Both the position numbers and the translations under genes were made by a program. The notes under the pieces were generated by a model. That model did no database searches and was not told where the DNA came from. It was given only the letters and a program-made list of their open reading frames with translations. 57,276 nucleotides of DNA. It comes from Bacteroidales bacterium. Lineage in GTDB: Bacteria > Bacteroidota > Bacteroidia > Bacteroidales > UBA932. The stretch is taken from the NCBI GenBank assembly GCA_016286145.1, contig JAEESD010000002.1, positions 1-57,276 on the forward strand, in the 5' to 3' direction. Below, piece by piece: positions 46,408 through 56,059 of this stretch (positions are counted from its first letter, which is position 1; every line of letters starts with the position of its first letter).

Positions 46408-47073
46408 ATGCGTAAACTAATAATCACCATCGCGGCAGCGATGCTGTCCGTCATCGGCCTTTCGGCCCAGAATTTCGTCCACTATCATTGGTTCGACGGC
46501 GAGAATTCCACCGTCCCCGCAGGAACCCGCGGCCGCGTCGTTTTCATGGGCGACTCCATCACCGAAGGCTGGGGAACGAAGGGAACTCCGGGCTTTTTCG
46601 ACAACGACAAGATGGTCGAGCGCGGCATCAGCGGCGAGGTGACAGCCCAGATGGTTCTCCGCTTCAGGCGTGACGTTATCGACCTTAAGCCCAAGACGGT
46701 CGTGATCCTCTGCGGATGCAACGATATCGCCCTCAATCAGGGCGAGTACAACGAAGACTATACCTTCGGAAACATAGTGACCATGGTCCAGCTCGCCAAG
46801 GCCAATAAGATCAAGCCCATAGTCTGTTCGGTCCTCCCGGCCGCCGCTTTCCCCTGGCGCCCGGAAGTCAAGGACTCATCCGAAAAAGTCGCGTCTCTCA
46901 ACGCCCGCCTGCGCGCCTACTGCGCTGAGAATCACATCAAGTACGTCGATTACTTCCCCGCGATGGTCGCCGAAGACGGCGTCTCTCTGAATCCCAACTA
47001 CACTAACGACGGAATTCACCCCACCCTTCCCGGTTACGAGGTGATGGAGAGCATCATCCTCAAGGCGCTGTAG
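46408..47073 (+). CDS. GDSL/SGNH-type esterase/lipase
   Basis: VVFMGDSITEGWG, CGCNDIALN, YTNDGIHPTLPGYEVM. Confidence 0.92.
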   Translation: MRKLIITIAAAMLSVIGLSAQNFVHYHWFDGENSTVPAGTRGRVVFMGDSITEGWGTKGTPGFFDNDKMVERGISGEVTAQMVLRFRRDVIDLKPKTVVILCGCNDIALNQGEYNEDYTFGNIVTMVQLAKANKIKPIVCSVLPAAAFPWRPEVKDSSEKVASLNARLRAYCAENHIKYVDYFPAMVAEDGVSLNPNYTNDGIHPTLPGYEVMESIILKAL

Positions 47074-47123
47074 GAAGCCCCGTGGGCATATAATTTGCAG
47101 GGACATAGTGAAAAAATATCACT

Positions 47124-47852
47124 ATGAAATCGAAACTTGCATTAACTGTATTGATGATGGCTTTGTGTGTCAGTAGTTATGCGCAGGACATCATTCACAC
47201 TTTTGACGGTAAGTCTATCGAGGCGAAGATACTCGAAATCTCAGACGACGATATACTTTACAAGACCTTCGACAACCAGGAAGGCCCGGATTACCGGATG
47301 TCGGTTAATAAGGTCGCCAGGATAGTGTTCGCGAACGGCACCGAAAAGGTCTTTGCCCCTGCCGACATATTCAGGTCCGCGCCCGTTGCTCCTAGGTACA
47401 ACAATCCGGATTTCGGCCCTTATGGCCCGATAGTTTACCGACACGGACGCTTCTATGATGGCTACGGTCGCATCTATGACGATGAGTTTCGCGACTACCT
47501 GGGCGTTTCTCTCTATGGTAGTGATTACTTGAAAGCAAGGAATCAGATTACTAGTGGCTGCCTGCTCACTTTTGCCGGCGGCGCTGCAGTGTCGTTTTCC
47601 CTCATCGCGTCTTTGATTATAAGCGATCATAACAAAGGAGACAATCCTTTCGGAAAAATCAGCCAGACCGGTCCGACTATCGGGGGCCTTGTCGGTGTGG
47701 CCTGTCTGGCTGGAGGAATTCCGTTGTGGGTCAAAGGAGGCCGTAAGATGAAAGCCTTCGCGGACGACTACAATCAGCGTTATGGCGCCGGAAAGACCAA
47801 TCTCTCCCTCGGCTCAGCCCCTTCGGGCCTTGGACTTACATTGAACTTCTAA
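47124..47852 (+). CDS. Secreted/membrane hypothetical protein, paralog of 43734..44351
   Basis: QDIIHTFDGKSIEAKILEISDDDILYKTFDNQEGPDYRMSVNKVARIVFANGTEKVF; shared C-terminal ...GLVGVACLAGGIPLWVKGGRKMKAFADDYNQRY. Confidence 0.75.
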   Translation: MKSKLALTVLMMALCVSSYAQDIIHTFDGKSIEAKILEISDDDILYKTFDNQEGPDYRMSVNKVARIVFANGTEKVFAPADIFRSAPVAPRYNNPDFGPYGPIVYRHGRFYDGYGRIYDDEFRDYLGVSLYGSDYLKARNQITSGCLLTFAGGAAVSFSLIASLIISDHNKGDNPFGKISQTGPTIGGLVGVACLAGGIPLWVKGGRKMKAFADDYNQRYGAGKTNLSLGSAPSGLGLTLNF

Positions 47853-47870
47853 AACGATTTTCCTGTCAGC

Positions 47871-47906
47871 GTGCGTACCCTCGGCAAAATTGCTGGGGGT
47901 AAGCAC
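47871..47906 (+). terminator. Hairpin 1 of a tandem pair, putative terminator
   Basis: GTGCGTACCCTCGGC-aaaatt-GCTGGGGGTAAGCAC then gTTTTgg. Confidence 0.55.
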
Positions 47907-47924
47907 GTTTTGGCGCCTTTTCGA

Positions 47925-47956
47925 GCGTACCCTCGGTGAAAAAGCCGGGGGTACGC
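47925..47956 (+). terminator. Hairpin 2 of the tandem pair
   Basis: GCGTACCCTCGG-tgaaaaag-CCGGGGGTACGC, 12-bp stem with one G-T. Confidence 0.55.
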
Positions 47957-47979
47957 GCGCTTTCGTCAGGAATTTTTGT

Positions 47980-47987
47980 TAAATTTG
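47980..47987 (+). promoter_or_regulatory. Putative -7 box TAAATTTG, 6 nt before ATG 47994
   Basis: Exact TAnnTTTG. Confidence 0.5.
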
Positions 47988-47993
47988 AGAAGA

Positions 47994-48602
47994 ATGGGCG
48001 AACTGAAAGACACATACAACAGCATCGCGGCTCCTTCCGAAGGTCTTTTCAAGGACCAGGGCAGCCGCTTCATCGCTCTCGCGTACCCGGTAGAGAGCGA
48101 GGAAGAGGTGAAGTTGCTTCTGGAAAAAGCCCGCAAGGAGTACCACGACGCAAGACATCACTGCGTGGCCTACAGAATCGGGCTGAAGGGCGAAGTCTGG
48201 CGCGCGAGCGACGACGGCGAGCCTGCCGGATCCGCCGGACGCCCGATTCTGGGCCAGATAGACAGCGCAGGACTGAGCGATATTGTGGTGATCGTCGTCC
48301 GCTACTTCGGCGGAATAAAACTGGGAATACCCGGCCTTATCAGAGCCTACAAATCCTCTACGGCAGACGCTATCAATAACGCTCAAATAATAGAAAAAGT
48401 AGCGGGGAAGTGGTACGAACTCAGCTTCGACTACGCTCAGATGCCCGAGGTGATGAAAGTAGTCAAGGACCTGGGCCTTCCGAGCCGCGAACAGCGCTTC
48501 GAGGCGAGCTGCAGCATGCAGGTCAGGGTAAGGCTGACTCAGGAGGAGGATTTCTTGGAAAGAACTAAAAATATCACTAACTTTAACTATCGGAACATTT
48601 AA
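47994..48602 (+). CDS. YigZ/IMPACT family protein
   Basis: SRFIALAYPVESEEEVKLLLEKARKEYHDARHHCVAYRIG, DDGEPAGSAGRPILGQI, VRYFGGIKLGIPGLIRAYK. Confidence 0.93.
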   Translation: MGELKDTYNSIAAPSEGLFKDQGSRFIALAYPVESEEEVKLLLEKARKEYHDARHHCVAYRIGLKGEVWRASDDGEPAGSAGRPILGQIDSAGLSDIVVIVVRYFGGIKLGIPGLIRAYKSSTADAINNAQIIEKVAGKWYELSFDYAQMPEVMKVVKDLGLPSREQRFEASCSMQVRVRLTQEEDFLERTKNITNFNYRNI

Positions 48603-48617
48603 CCTCTAACTATAATC

Positions 48618-49691
48618 ATGAGTAAAAAACACGTATTCAACGCAGGCCCTTGTCTGCTGCCCCAGGAGGCTCTGGACGCGACAATCGACGCTATTAAAGA
48701 CTTCGCGGGGACCGGTGTGTCCCTGCTTTGCATCTCTCACCGTACTAAGGAGTGGGATGCGGTAATGGATGAAACAAGAGCTCTCTGGAAGGAGATCCTC
48801 AATATCCCCGAGGGCTACGAAGTTGTTTTCCTCCCAGGAGGAGCATCAATGGAGTTCCTCTTCGTGGCGCTCAACTACCTGGAGAAGAAGGCGGCATACC
48901 TCGAGACCGGTGTCTGGGCTAAGAAAGCGCTCAAGGAAGCTAAGGCTTACGGCGATGCCTATGCCCTCGCCAGCTCCGCAGACAGGAATTACTGCTATAT
49001 CCCGAAGGGTTTCGAGATCCCCAAGGACGTGGATTACTTCCATATTACAACCAACAACACTATCTACGGTACTGAGATCAAGACTGATTTCTACAGCCCC
49101 GTTCCCCTTATCGCGGATATGTCTTCTGACATCATGAGCCGTCCGGTAGACGTCTCTAAATATGCGATGATCTACGGCGGAGCTCAGAAAAACGTAGGCC
49201 CTGCCGGCTGTACCTTCGCTATCATTAAGCTGGATACCCTCGGGAAGGTCAGCAGGTATATCCCTACCATGCTCGATCTCCACACACATATCGACAAACT
49301 CTCGATGTTCAACACCCCCGCCGTCCTTCCTCTGTACGTTATGAACAGAACGCTCCACTGGATCAAGGACCAGGGCGGAGTCGCCGCAATGAAAGTGCGC
49401 AACCAGGCCAAGGCAGACGCCCTGTACGCGGAAATCGACCGCAACCCTCTGTTTGTCGGTACGGCCGAGAAGGAAGACCGCTCGATTATGAACGTATGCT
49501 TCGTGATGGCTCCCGGCTATGAGAATCTCCAGGACGAGTTCCTCGCCTTCGCGAAGGAGCACGATATGGTAGGCCTTAAAGGACACCGCAGCGTGGGCGG
49601 ATTCCGCGCATCGATCTACAACGCCTGTACCCTCGAGGATGTAAACGCCCTCGTAGCCTGCATGCAGGAGTTTGAAAAGCTTCACGCATAA
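48618..49691 (+). CDS. serC: 3-phosphoserine/phosphohydroxythreonine transaminase
   Basis: [64 protein letters not shown]. Confidence 0.96.
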   Translation: MSKKHVFNAGPCLLPQEALDATIDAIKDFAGTGVSLLCISHRTKEWDAVMDETRALWKEILNIPEGYEVVFLPGGASMEFLFVALNYLEKKAAYLETGVWAKKALKEAKAYGDAYALASSADRNYCYIPKGFEIPKDVDYFHITTNNTIYGTEIKTDFYSPVPLIADMSSDIMSRPVDVSKYAMIYGGAQKNVGPAGCTFAIIKLDTLGKVSRYIPTMLDLHTHIDKLSMFNTPAVLPLYVMNRTLHWIKDQGGVAAMKVRNQAKADALYAEIDRNPLFVGTAEKEDRSIMNVCFVMAPGYENLQDEFLAFAKEHDMVGLKGHRSVGGFRASIYNACTLEDVNALVACMQEFEKLHA

Positions 49692-49692
49692 T

Positions 49693-50613
49693 ATGAAAGT
49701 TCTTCTCGCAACTCAGAAACCCTTCGCGGCGGCAGCCGTCAAAGGTATTACCGATATCCTTGAGGCCGCTGGCCATCAGGTAGTCAAGCTTGAGAAATAC
49801 GAGGCCCAGGCGGATCTCGTTAAGGCCGTCGCAGACGCTGAGGCGATGATCATCCGCTCGGATAAGGTGACCGCCGAGGTTATCGCTGCCGCCCCGAAGC
49901 TCAAGATTGTCGTTCGCGCTGGCGCAGGCTACGACAATGTCGACCTCGCGGCCGCGACTCAGGCCGGCGTCGTGGTTATGAACACCCCCGGCCAGAATTC
50001 GAACGCTGTAGCCGAGCTCGCGATAGCGATGATGATCTTCATGGCCAGGACCCAGTTCACCCCCGCGACCGGATCGGAGGTCCAGGGCAAGACCCTCGGA
50101 ATCCAGGCTTTCGGAAACGTAGGCCGCCTCGTGGGCGCGAAAGCCAAGGCCCTCGGAATGAAGGTCAAGGCCCTCGACCCGTTCCTTTCAGACGAACAGA
50201 TCGCAGCGGGCGGCGCCGAGCCTGTCCATACCCTGGACGAGCTCTACGAAGGCAGCGACTACCTCAGCCTCCATATCCCCGCCCTTCCGAGCACGATCGG
50301 CAGTATCAATTACGAGCTGATTACCAAGATGCCGAAGGGCGCCACCCTAGTCAACACCGCCCGCAAGGAGGTCATAGACGAAGCCGGCCTCGAGAAGGCT
50401 CTCGAAGATCGCCCCGACCTTAAGTATGTAACAGACGTGGCGCCGGATAACCTCGAAACATTAAAGGAGAAGTTCGGCCTTCGCGTCTTCGCGACCCCTA
50501 AGAAGATGGGCGCACAAACCGCCGAGGCCAATGTAAACGCCGGTCTTGCCGCAGCGCGCCAGATAGTAGATTTCGCCCTTACGGGAAACACAAAATTCCA
50601 GGTAAACAAATGA
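49693..50613 (+). CDS. serA: D-3-phosphoglycerate dehydrogenase (short form)
   Basis: VVRAGAGYDNVDLAAATQAGVVVMNTPGQNSNAVAELAI, LGIQAFGNVGRLV, LHIPALPSTIGSI. ATG 49693 preferred over 49672. Confidence 0.92.
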   Translation: MKVLLATQKPFAAAAVKGITDILEAAGHQVVKLEKYEAQADLVKAVADAEAMIIRSDKVTAEVIAAAPKLKIVVRAGAGYDNVDLAAATQAGVVVMNTPGQNSNAVAELAIAMMIFMARTQFTPATGSEVQGKTLGIQAFGNVGRLVGAKAKALGMKVKALDPFLSDEQIAAGGAEPVHTLDELYEGSDYLSLHIPALPSTIGSINYELITKMPKGATLVNTARKEVIDEAGLEKALEDRPDLKYVTDVAPDNLETLKEKFGLRVFATPKKMGAQTAEANVNAGLAAARQIVDFALTGNTKFQVNK

Positions 50614-51845
50614 AAGTAAGACCCTTTGCGGCAGTGCGTCCGCCCAGAAATCTCGTTACCGAGGTAGCAGCTCCCCCGTACGATGTTCTCGATTCGGAGG
50701 AGGCCCGTAAGATGGCAGGCGAGAAATCGCTCCTTCATATTACGAAGCCCGAGATTGATTTCGATCCGATGCCCGAGGAACACGACCCTAAGGTCTACGC
50801 CAAGGCGGTCGAGAACTTCAAGAAATGGCAGGAAAAGGGCTGGCTCGTTCGCGACAGTAAGCCTTGTTACTATATCTACGCTCAGACTATGGGCTCACGT
50901 ACCCAGTACGGCTATGTCCTCTGCGCGAATTCTCAGGACTATGTAGAGGGCCGTATCAAGAAACACGAACTCACCCGTAAGGACAAGGAAGACGACCGTA
51001 TGAAACATGTCGAAATCCAGAGCGCCAACATCGAGCCTGTGTTCTTCGCCTTCAAACACCAGCCGGAACTCGAGCAGATTATCGCTGATACCGTAAAGAA
51101 ACCCTCGGAGTATAAGTTTACAGACGAGAATAATTTCGGCCACGAATTCTGGGTAATCGACGACGACGCCCTTATCGCCGAGATTACTAAGCTCTTCACT
51201 AATAAGATCGACGCCTTCTATATTGCCGACGGACATCACCGCAGCGCTGCGGCCGCCCGGGTGGGCGCAGAGCGCGCGAAGAAGAATCCGAACCACACCG
51301 GCGAGGAGGAGTATAACTACTTTATGGCGGTTTGTTTCCCCGAGGATCAGCTTAAGGTTCTGGACTACAACCGCGTCCTGAAGGATCTCAACGGTCTTAC
51401 TCCCAGCCAGGTAATCGGAATTCTCGGCGAGACTTTCGACGTTACCTGCAGAGGAACGGAGATTTTTACTCCAGACGAGCTCCACACCTTCTCGATGTAT
51501 CTCGAGGGGAAATGGTACGAGCTCAGGGCCCGTCCGGGAACCTATAATGACCACGACCCTATCGGGGTGCTTGACGTAACTATCCTCTCCGAGAGGGTGC
51601 TCGGTCCCGTTTTCGGAATCAAGGACCTCAGGACAGACTCCAGAATAGACTTCGTTGGCGGAATCAGAGGCCTTGGAGAGCTCAAGCGCAGGGTAGACAG
51701 CGGCGAGATGAAGATAGCCTTCGCCCTTTATCCGGTCAGCATGAAGCAGATTACAGATATCGCAGACAGCGGTAATATAATGCCTCCAAAGACTACCTGG
51801 TTCGAGCCTAAGCTCAGGTCCGGCCTCGCAATCCACACATTTTAA
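50610..51845 (+). CDS. DUF1015 family protein
   Basis: VRPFAAVRPPRNLVTEVAAPPYDVLDSEEARKMA, DGHHRSAAAARVG, FALYPVSMKQITDIADSGNIMPPKTTWFEPKLRSGLAIH. Confidence 0.92.
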   Translation: MKVRPFAAVRPPRNLVTEVAAPPYDVLDSEEARKMAGEKSLLHITKPEIDFDPMPEEHDPKVYAKAVENFKKWQEKGWLVRDSKPCYYIYAQTMGSRTQYGYVLCANSQDYVEGRIKKHELTRKDKEDDRMKHVEIQSANIEPVFFAFKHQPELEQIIADTVKKPSEYKFTDENNFGHEFWVIDDDALIAEITKLFTNKIDAFYIADGHHRSAAAARVGAERAKKNPNHTGEEEYNYFMAVCFPEDQLKVLDYNRVLKDLNGLTPSQVIGILGETFDVTCRGTEIFTPDELHTFSMYLEGKWYELRARPGTYNDHDPIGVLDVTILSERVLGPVFGIKDLRTDSRIDFVGGIRGLGELKRRVDSGEMKIAFALYPVSMKQITDIADSGNIMPPKTTWFEPKLRSGLAIHTF

Positions 51846-51853
51846 TTAGAACT

Positions 51854-54070
51854 ATGTCAGTTACATCAGCAGACATCCGCAAAACACTCAAGGAGTTCTT
51901 CGGTTACGACGGGTTCAAGGGTGATCAGGAAGAGATCATCAAGGACCTGACAGACGGAAAGGACTGTTTCGTGCTTATGCCTACGGGCGGCGGCAAATCC
52001 CTTTGTTACCAACTGCCCGCGCTGCTGATGGATGGTACCGCGATAGTGATTTCCCCTCTTATCGCCCTGATGAAAAATCAGGTAGACGCAATCAGGGGTT
52101 TCGTATCCGGCAACGAAAGCATAGCACACTTCCTGAATTCGTCTCTTTCGCGCCCTCAGATCGAGGAGGTGAAGAACGACATCAAGGAAGGCAAAACAAA
52201 GATTCTTTATGTCGCGCCCGAATCGCTGACTAAGGGAGAAAATGTCGCTTTCCTAAGGACGATCAAGATTTCGTTCTACGCAGTAGACGAAGCCCACTGT
52301 ATTTCCGAATGGGGCCACGACTTCCGTCCGGAGTACCGCAGAATCCGCCCTATCGTTGATACTATCGGCAGGGCTCCGATTATCGCCCTTACTGCAACCG
52401 CGACTCCTAAGGTCCAGAGCGACATCCTCAAGACTCTCGCAATTCCGGACGCCGTAGTCTATAAGTCTTCCTTCAACCGCCCGAACCTTTATTACGAGGT
52501 AAGGGATAAGGTAGACGCAGACAAAGACATCGTCCGTTTCATCCGCCAACACCCCGGAAAGTCCGGCATCGTCTATTGCCTCAGCCGTAGAAAGGTTGAG
52601 GAGATGGCCGAGTTCCTTCAGATCAACGGAATCAAGGCCCTCCCGTACCACGCCGGTCTGGACGCCAAGGTCCGCGCCGAGAATCAGGACAAATTCCTGA
52701 TGGAGGATGTCAATGTAATAGTTGCGACTATCGCCTTCGGAATGGGTATCGACAAACCGGACATCCGTTTTGTAATCCACTACGATATCCCGAAGAGCGT
52801 CGAGAGCTACTATCAGGAAACAGGACGCGCCGGCCGCGACGGAGGGGAAGGTCTCTGCATTACCTACTACAGCTACAAAGACATCCAGAAACTGGAGAAG
52901 TTTATGCGCGGAAAGCCCGTTTCCGAGCAGGAAATCAACAAACAGCTCCTGAATGAGGTGGTAGCCTATGCCGAGTCCAGCGACTGCCGCAGAAGGCTCC
53001 TTCTGGGCTACTTCGGCGAGGACTATCCCAATGACAACTGCGGACTCTGCGACAACTGTCTGCACCCCAGGAAGGTATTCGACGGCCGCGCGGAGATGAA
53101 GCTCGTCATCAAGCTCATCCTCTCGCTGAAAGAACACTTCAAGCTCGAACATCTCGCCGCGATTCTCTCCGGAAACGATACCGCTCTCGTAAAGAGCTAC
53201 AACCACGACAAAATCCAGTACTTCGGAGCCGGGGAAGAGCATACAGACAAATTCTGGGCGACCGTTATTCACCAGGGCCTCATCATGCATCTCCTGGACA
53301 AGGAGATCGAGACCTATGGCCTGATCTACGTCACCCCGCTCGGAAAACAGTTCCTCGAGAATCCATGGCAGCTCAATCTCGTCGAAGACCGCGTCTTCAC
53401 GGGCGATGGCTCGCCGGACGATGAAGACGACGAAGAGGATGCAGCAGCCAACGCCGCAGCGATGAAGGGCGGCGGGGGAGACCCCGTCCTGCTCGCCATG
53501 CTCAAGGACCTCCGTAAGGACATGGCCCACAAACTGGATCTCCAGCCGTGGATCCTGTTCGGCGATCCCGCCCTTGACGATATGAGTATCCTCTATCCTA
53601 TTACCCTTGATGAGCTTAAGAACTGCCAGGGAGTAGGCGAGGGGAAGGCGAAGAAATACGGCCAGCCGTTTGTCGATCTTATCGCTAAATACGTTGAGGA
53701 AAACGAGATAGAGCGTCCGCAGGACCTGATAGTCAAGAGTACCGCCAGCAAGTCCGCCGTAAAGATCCAGATTATCGGTATGATAGACCGCCGTCTGCCT
53801 TTCGACGACATCGCGAAGGGTCTGGATATGCCTATGTGTGACCTTCTGACCGAGGTCGAGACTATAGTCTCCGCAGGTACTAAACTCAATATCAACTATT
53901 ACGTCAATCAAGAAGTGGAGCCCGATGTCGTAGCCGAGCTGATGGATTATTTCCGCCACGAAGCCGCTTCGGACTCGCTGGACGATGCTATCCGCGCTCT
54001 CGAGAACGACTATTCCGAGATGGAGATCCGCCTTACCCGTATTAAATTCATTTGTGAAGTAGCCTCGTAG
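51854..54070 (+). CDS. recQ: ATP-dependent DNA helicase RecQ
   Basis: LMPTGGGKSLCYQLPAL, DEAHCISEWGHDFRPEY, ALTATATPKV, QETGRAGRDGG, RQC and HRDC regions. Confidence 0.95.
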   Translation: MSVTSADIRKTLKEFFGYDGFKGDQEEIIKDLTDGKDCFVLMPTGGGKSLCYQLPALLMDGTAIVISPLIALMKNQVDAIRGFVSGNESIAHFLNSSLSRPQIEEVKNDIKEGKTKILYVAPESLTKGENVAFLRTIKISFYAVDEAHCISEWGHDFRPEYRRIRPIVDTIGRAPIIALTATATPKVQSDILKTLAIPDAVVYKSSFNRPNLYYEVRDKVDADKDIVRFIRQHPGKSGIVYCLSRRKVEEMAEFLQINGIKALPYHAGLDAKVRAENQDKFLMEDVNVIVATIAFGMGIDKPDIRFVIHYDIPKSVESYYQETGRAGRDGGEGLCITYYSYKDIQKLEKFMRGKPVSEQEINKQLLNEVVAYAESSDCRRRLLLGYFGEDYPNDNCGLCDNCLHPRKVFDGRAEMKLVIKLILSLKEHFKLEHLAAILSGNDTALVKSYNHDKIQYFGAGEEHTDKFWATVIHQGLIMHLLDKEIETYGLIYVTPLGKQFLENPWQLNLVEDRVFTGDGSPDDEDDEEDAAANAAAMKGGGGDPVLLAMLKDLRKDMAHKLDLQPWILFGDPALDDMSILYPITLDELKNCQGVGEGKAKKYGQPFVDLIAKYVEENEIERPQDLIVKSTASKSAVKIQIIGMIDRRLPFDDIAKGLDMPMCDLLTEVETIVSAGTKLNINYYVNQEVEPDVVAELMDYFRHEAASDSLDDAIRALENDYSEMEIRLTRIKFICEVAS

Positions 54071-54071
54071 A

Positions 54072-56054
54072 ATGATTCCTCAGGAGACAGTAAACCTAAT
54101 CCTTGAGACGGCCCGAGTAGAAGAGGTCGTCGGCGACTTCGTCTCGCTGAAGCGTCGCGGAGCCAGCCTGGTGGCTTGCTGTCCCTTCCACAACGAGAAA
54201 ACCCCGTCGTTCTACGTTACTCCCTCGAAGGGTATATACAAATGTTTCGGCTGCGGAAAGGCCGGAGATTCGGTGCGTTTCCTGATGGACTACGAACATC
54301 TGGATTATCCGGACGCCCTGCGCTATCTCGCTAAAAAGTATCATATAGAGATACAGGAAGAAGAGATGTCGGCGGAAGAAATCGCAGGCCGCCAGCGCAG
54401 GGAAAGTATCCTGCTTGCCAGCGAATTTGCCCACAAATTCTTCAACGAACAGCTCCAGACCCCCGAGGGAAAGAGCGTGGGCCTGGCCTACTACCGCTCG
54501 CGCGGGATTGAGGATGAAACGATAGCGAAATGGGGCCTTGGCTGGGCGCCGTCCGGCCGTTCGGCCCTTACTGATGCGGCAGTCGCGGCCGGTTACAAGC
54601 CCGAGTACCTGATTGCCGCCGGCCTTACCGTCCAACACGAAGACGGCTCGCTGGCAGACCGCTTCCGCGAGAGGATTATGTTCCCTATCCATTCCCTCGC
54701 CGGGCGCGTAATCGCGTTCTCGGGCCGTACGCTGAAGAGCGACAATCCTGCCAAGTACGTAAACTCTCCCGAGACGGAGATCTACGTCAAGAGCAAGGCC
54801 CTGCTCGGAATCTACTTCGCCAAATCGGAGATTATGCGCCAGGACAAATGTATCCTGGTCGAGGGCAATGTAGACGTCATCACGATGCAGCAGCTCGGGG
54901 TCGCGAACGTAGTCGCCTCTTGCGGAACGTCCCTTACGGCCGAGCAGGTCCGGCTGATACACCGCTTTACGAACAATGTGACGATAATGTACGACGGCGA
55001 TTCGGCCGGAATCCACGCCGCCGAAAAAGGCACGGCCCTGGCCCTGCCCGAGGGCATGAACGTCCGCATCGTGGTCCTGCCAGACGGCGAGGACCCGGAC
55101 AGTTTCGGTCGCACCCACAGCCTGCAGGAGGTCCAGGACTACATCGCTGCGAACGAGCGTGATTTCATCTCCTTCAAGACCGATCTGCTGCTCGCAGAGG
55201 CGGCGGGAGACCCCTACAAGAAATCCGGCCTTATCAACGATATAGCCGACACTATCGCCCTTATCCCCGACGCCGTCCAGCGCTCGGTCTATGTCCAGGA
55301 AACGGCGGCGAAGTTCGGCATCGAAGCCCAGATCATCTTCGATAGGATAGTAAAGACGCGTAAGGCGGCACGCGAAGAGGAAGACAAGGCCCGTGAGAGG
55401 GATGCCCGCCGCGCCGCACGCGACGAGGGCCTGCAGGAGATGGCCCCGGTAGAAGAGGCGGAGGCTCCGGAGTTCGCGCCCGTTCGCCCTCAGGAAATGG
55501 AGCTCGAGAACCAGTCGCTGGCTCCGCTCGAGGCCGATATCCTCAGTTTCCTGCTTCGCTTCGGCGACCGCCCGATGAAGTTCGAGACCGATTCGGAGTA
55601 TTATACTCCCGATGTCTGTAATGTAACGGATTTTATTCGCGGAGCTATCGAAGAAGACGGGTCAGAACTTCAGAATTCCGTCTACCGTAAGACATATGAC
55701 GCTTATGTAGACGCCTATTGCGACGGTCTGGACCACGACACTATCATCCGCAGGCTCCTCGGTAATCCGGATTCAGATGTAGCGAAGGTAGCGTCCGAAC
55801 TCTCGTTTGAAAAGTATTTGATAACAGTTCAGAATTTTACTGACTCGATGATGAGCGTAGAGTCCTGGCTGGTCAATTATGTGCCTAAAACTATTCTGAT
55901 GTATGCAGAGCGTCGCGTACAGCAGAAGATAGATTTCCTCAAGGATTCGCTTTCAAAGTCCGAAGACTCGGGGGAGCAGATGAAGATAATGCAGGCGCTC
56001 GTAAAGTTCCAGAAGTTCCAGAGAGAACTGACTAAGAAAATAAAGAAACAATAG
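54072..56054 (+). CDS. dnaG: DNA primase
   Basis: CHC2 zinc finger ([33 protein letters not shown]), Toprim ([14 protein letters not shown]). Confidence 0.96.
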   Translation: MIPQETVNLILETARVEEVVGDFVSLKRRGASLVACCPFHNEKTPSFYVTPSKGIYKCFGCGKAGDSVRFLMDYEHLDYPDALRYLAKKYHIEIQEEEMSAEEIAGRQRRESILLASEFAHKFFNEQLQTPEGKSVGLAYYRSRGIEDETIAKWGLGWAPSGRSALTDAAVAAGYKPEYLIAAGLTVQHEDGSLADRFRERIMFPIHSLAGRVIAFSGRTLKSDNPAKYVNSPETEIYVKSKALLGIYFAKSEIMRQDKCILVEGNVDVITMQQLGVANVVASCGTSLTAEQVRLIHRFTNNVTIMYDGDSAGIHAAEKGTALALPEGMNVRIVVLPDGEDPDSFGRTHSLQEVQDYIAANERDFISFKTDLLLAEAAGDPYKKSGLINDIADTIALIPDAVQRSVYVQETAAKFGIEAQIIFDRIVKTRKAAREEEDKARERDARRAARDEGLQEMAPVEEAEAPEFAPVRPQEMELENQSLAPLEADILSFLLRFGDRPMKFETDSEYYTPDVCNVTDFIRGAIEEDGSELQNSVYRKTYDAYVDAYCDGLDHDTIIRRLLGNPDSDVAKVASELSFEKYLITVQNFTDSMMSVESWLVNYVPKTILMYAERRVQQKIDFLKDSLSKSEDSGEQMKIMQALVKFQKFQRELTKKIKKQ

Positions 56055-56059
56055 ACAAT

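Noticed and set aside
51854-56054. recQ-dnaG neighbours as a phage or defence module
   Set aside because: Both are full-length housekeeping-type proteins (RQC/HRDC RecQ; CHC2-Toprim DnaG) followed by metG; no integrase, capsid or toxin-antitoxin genes.
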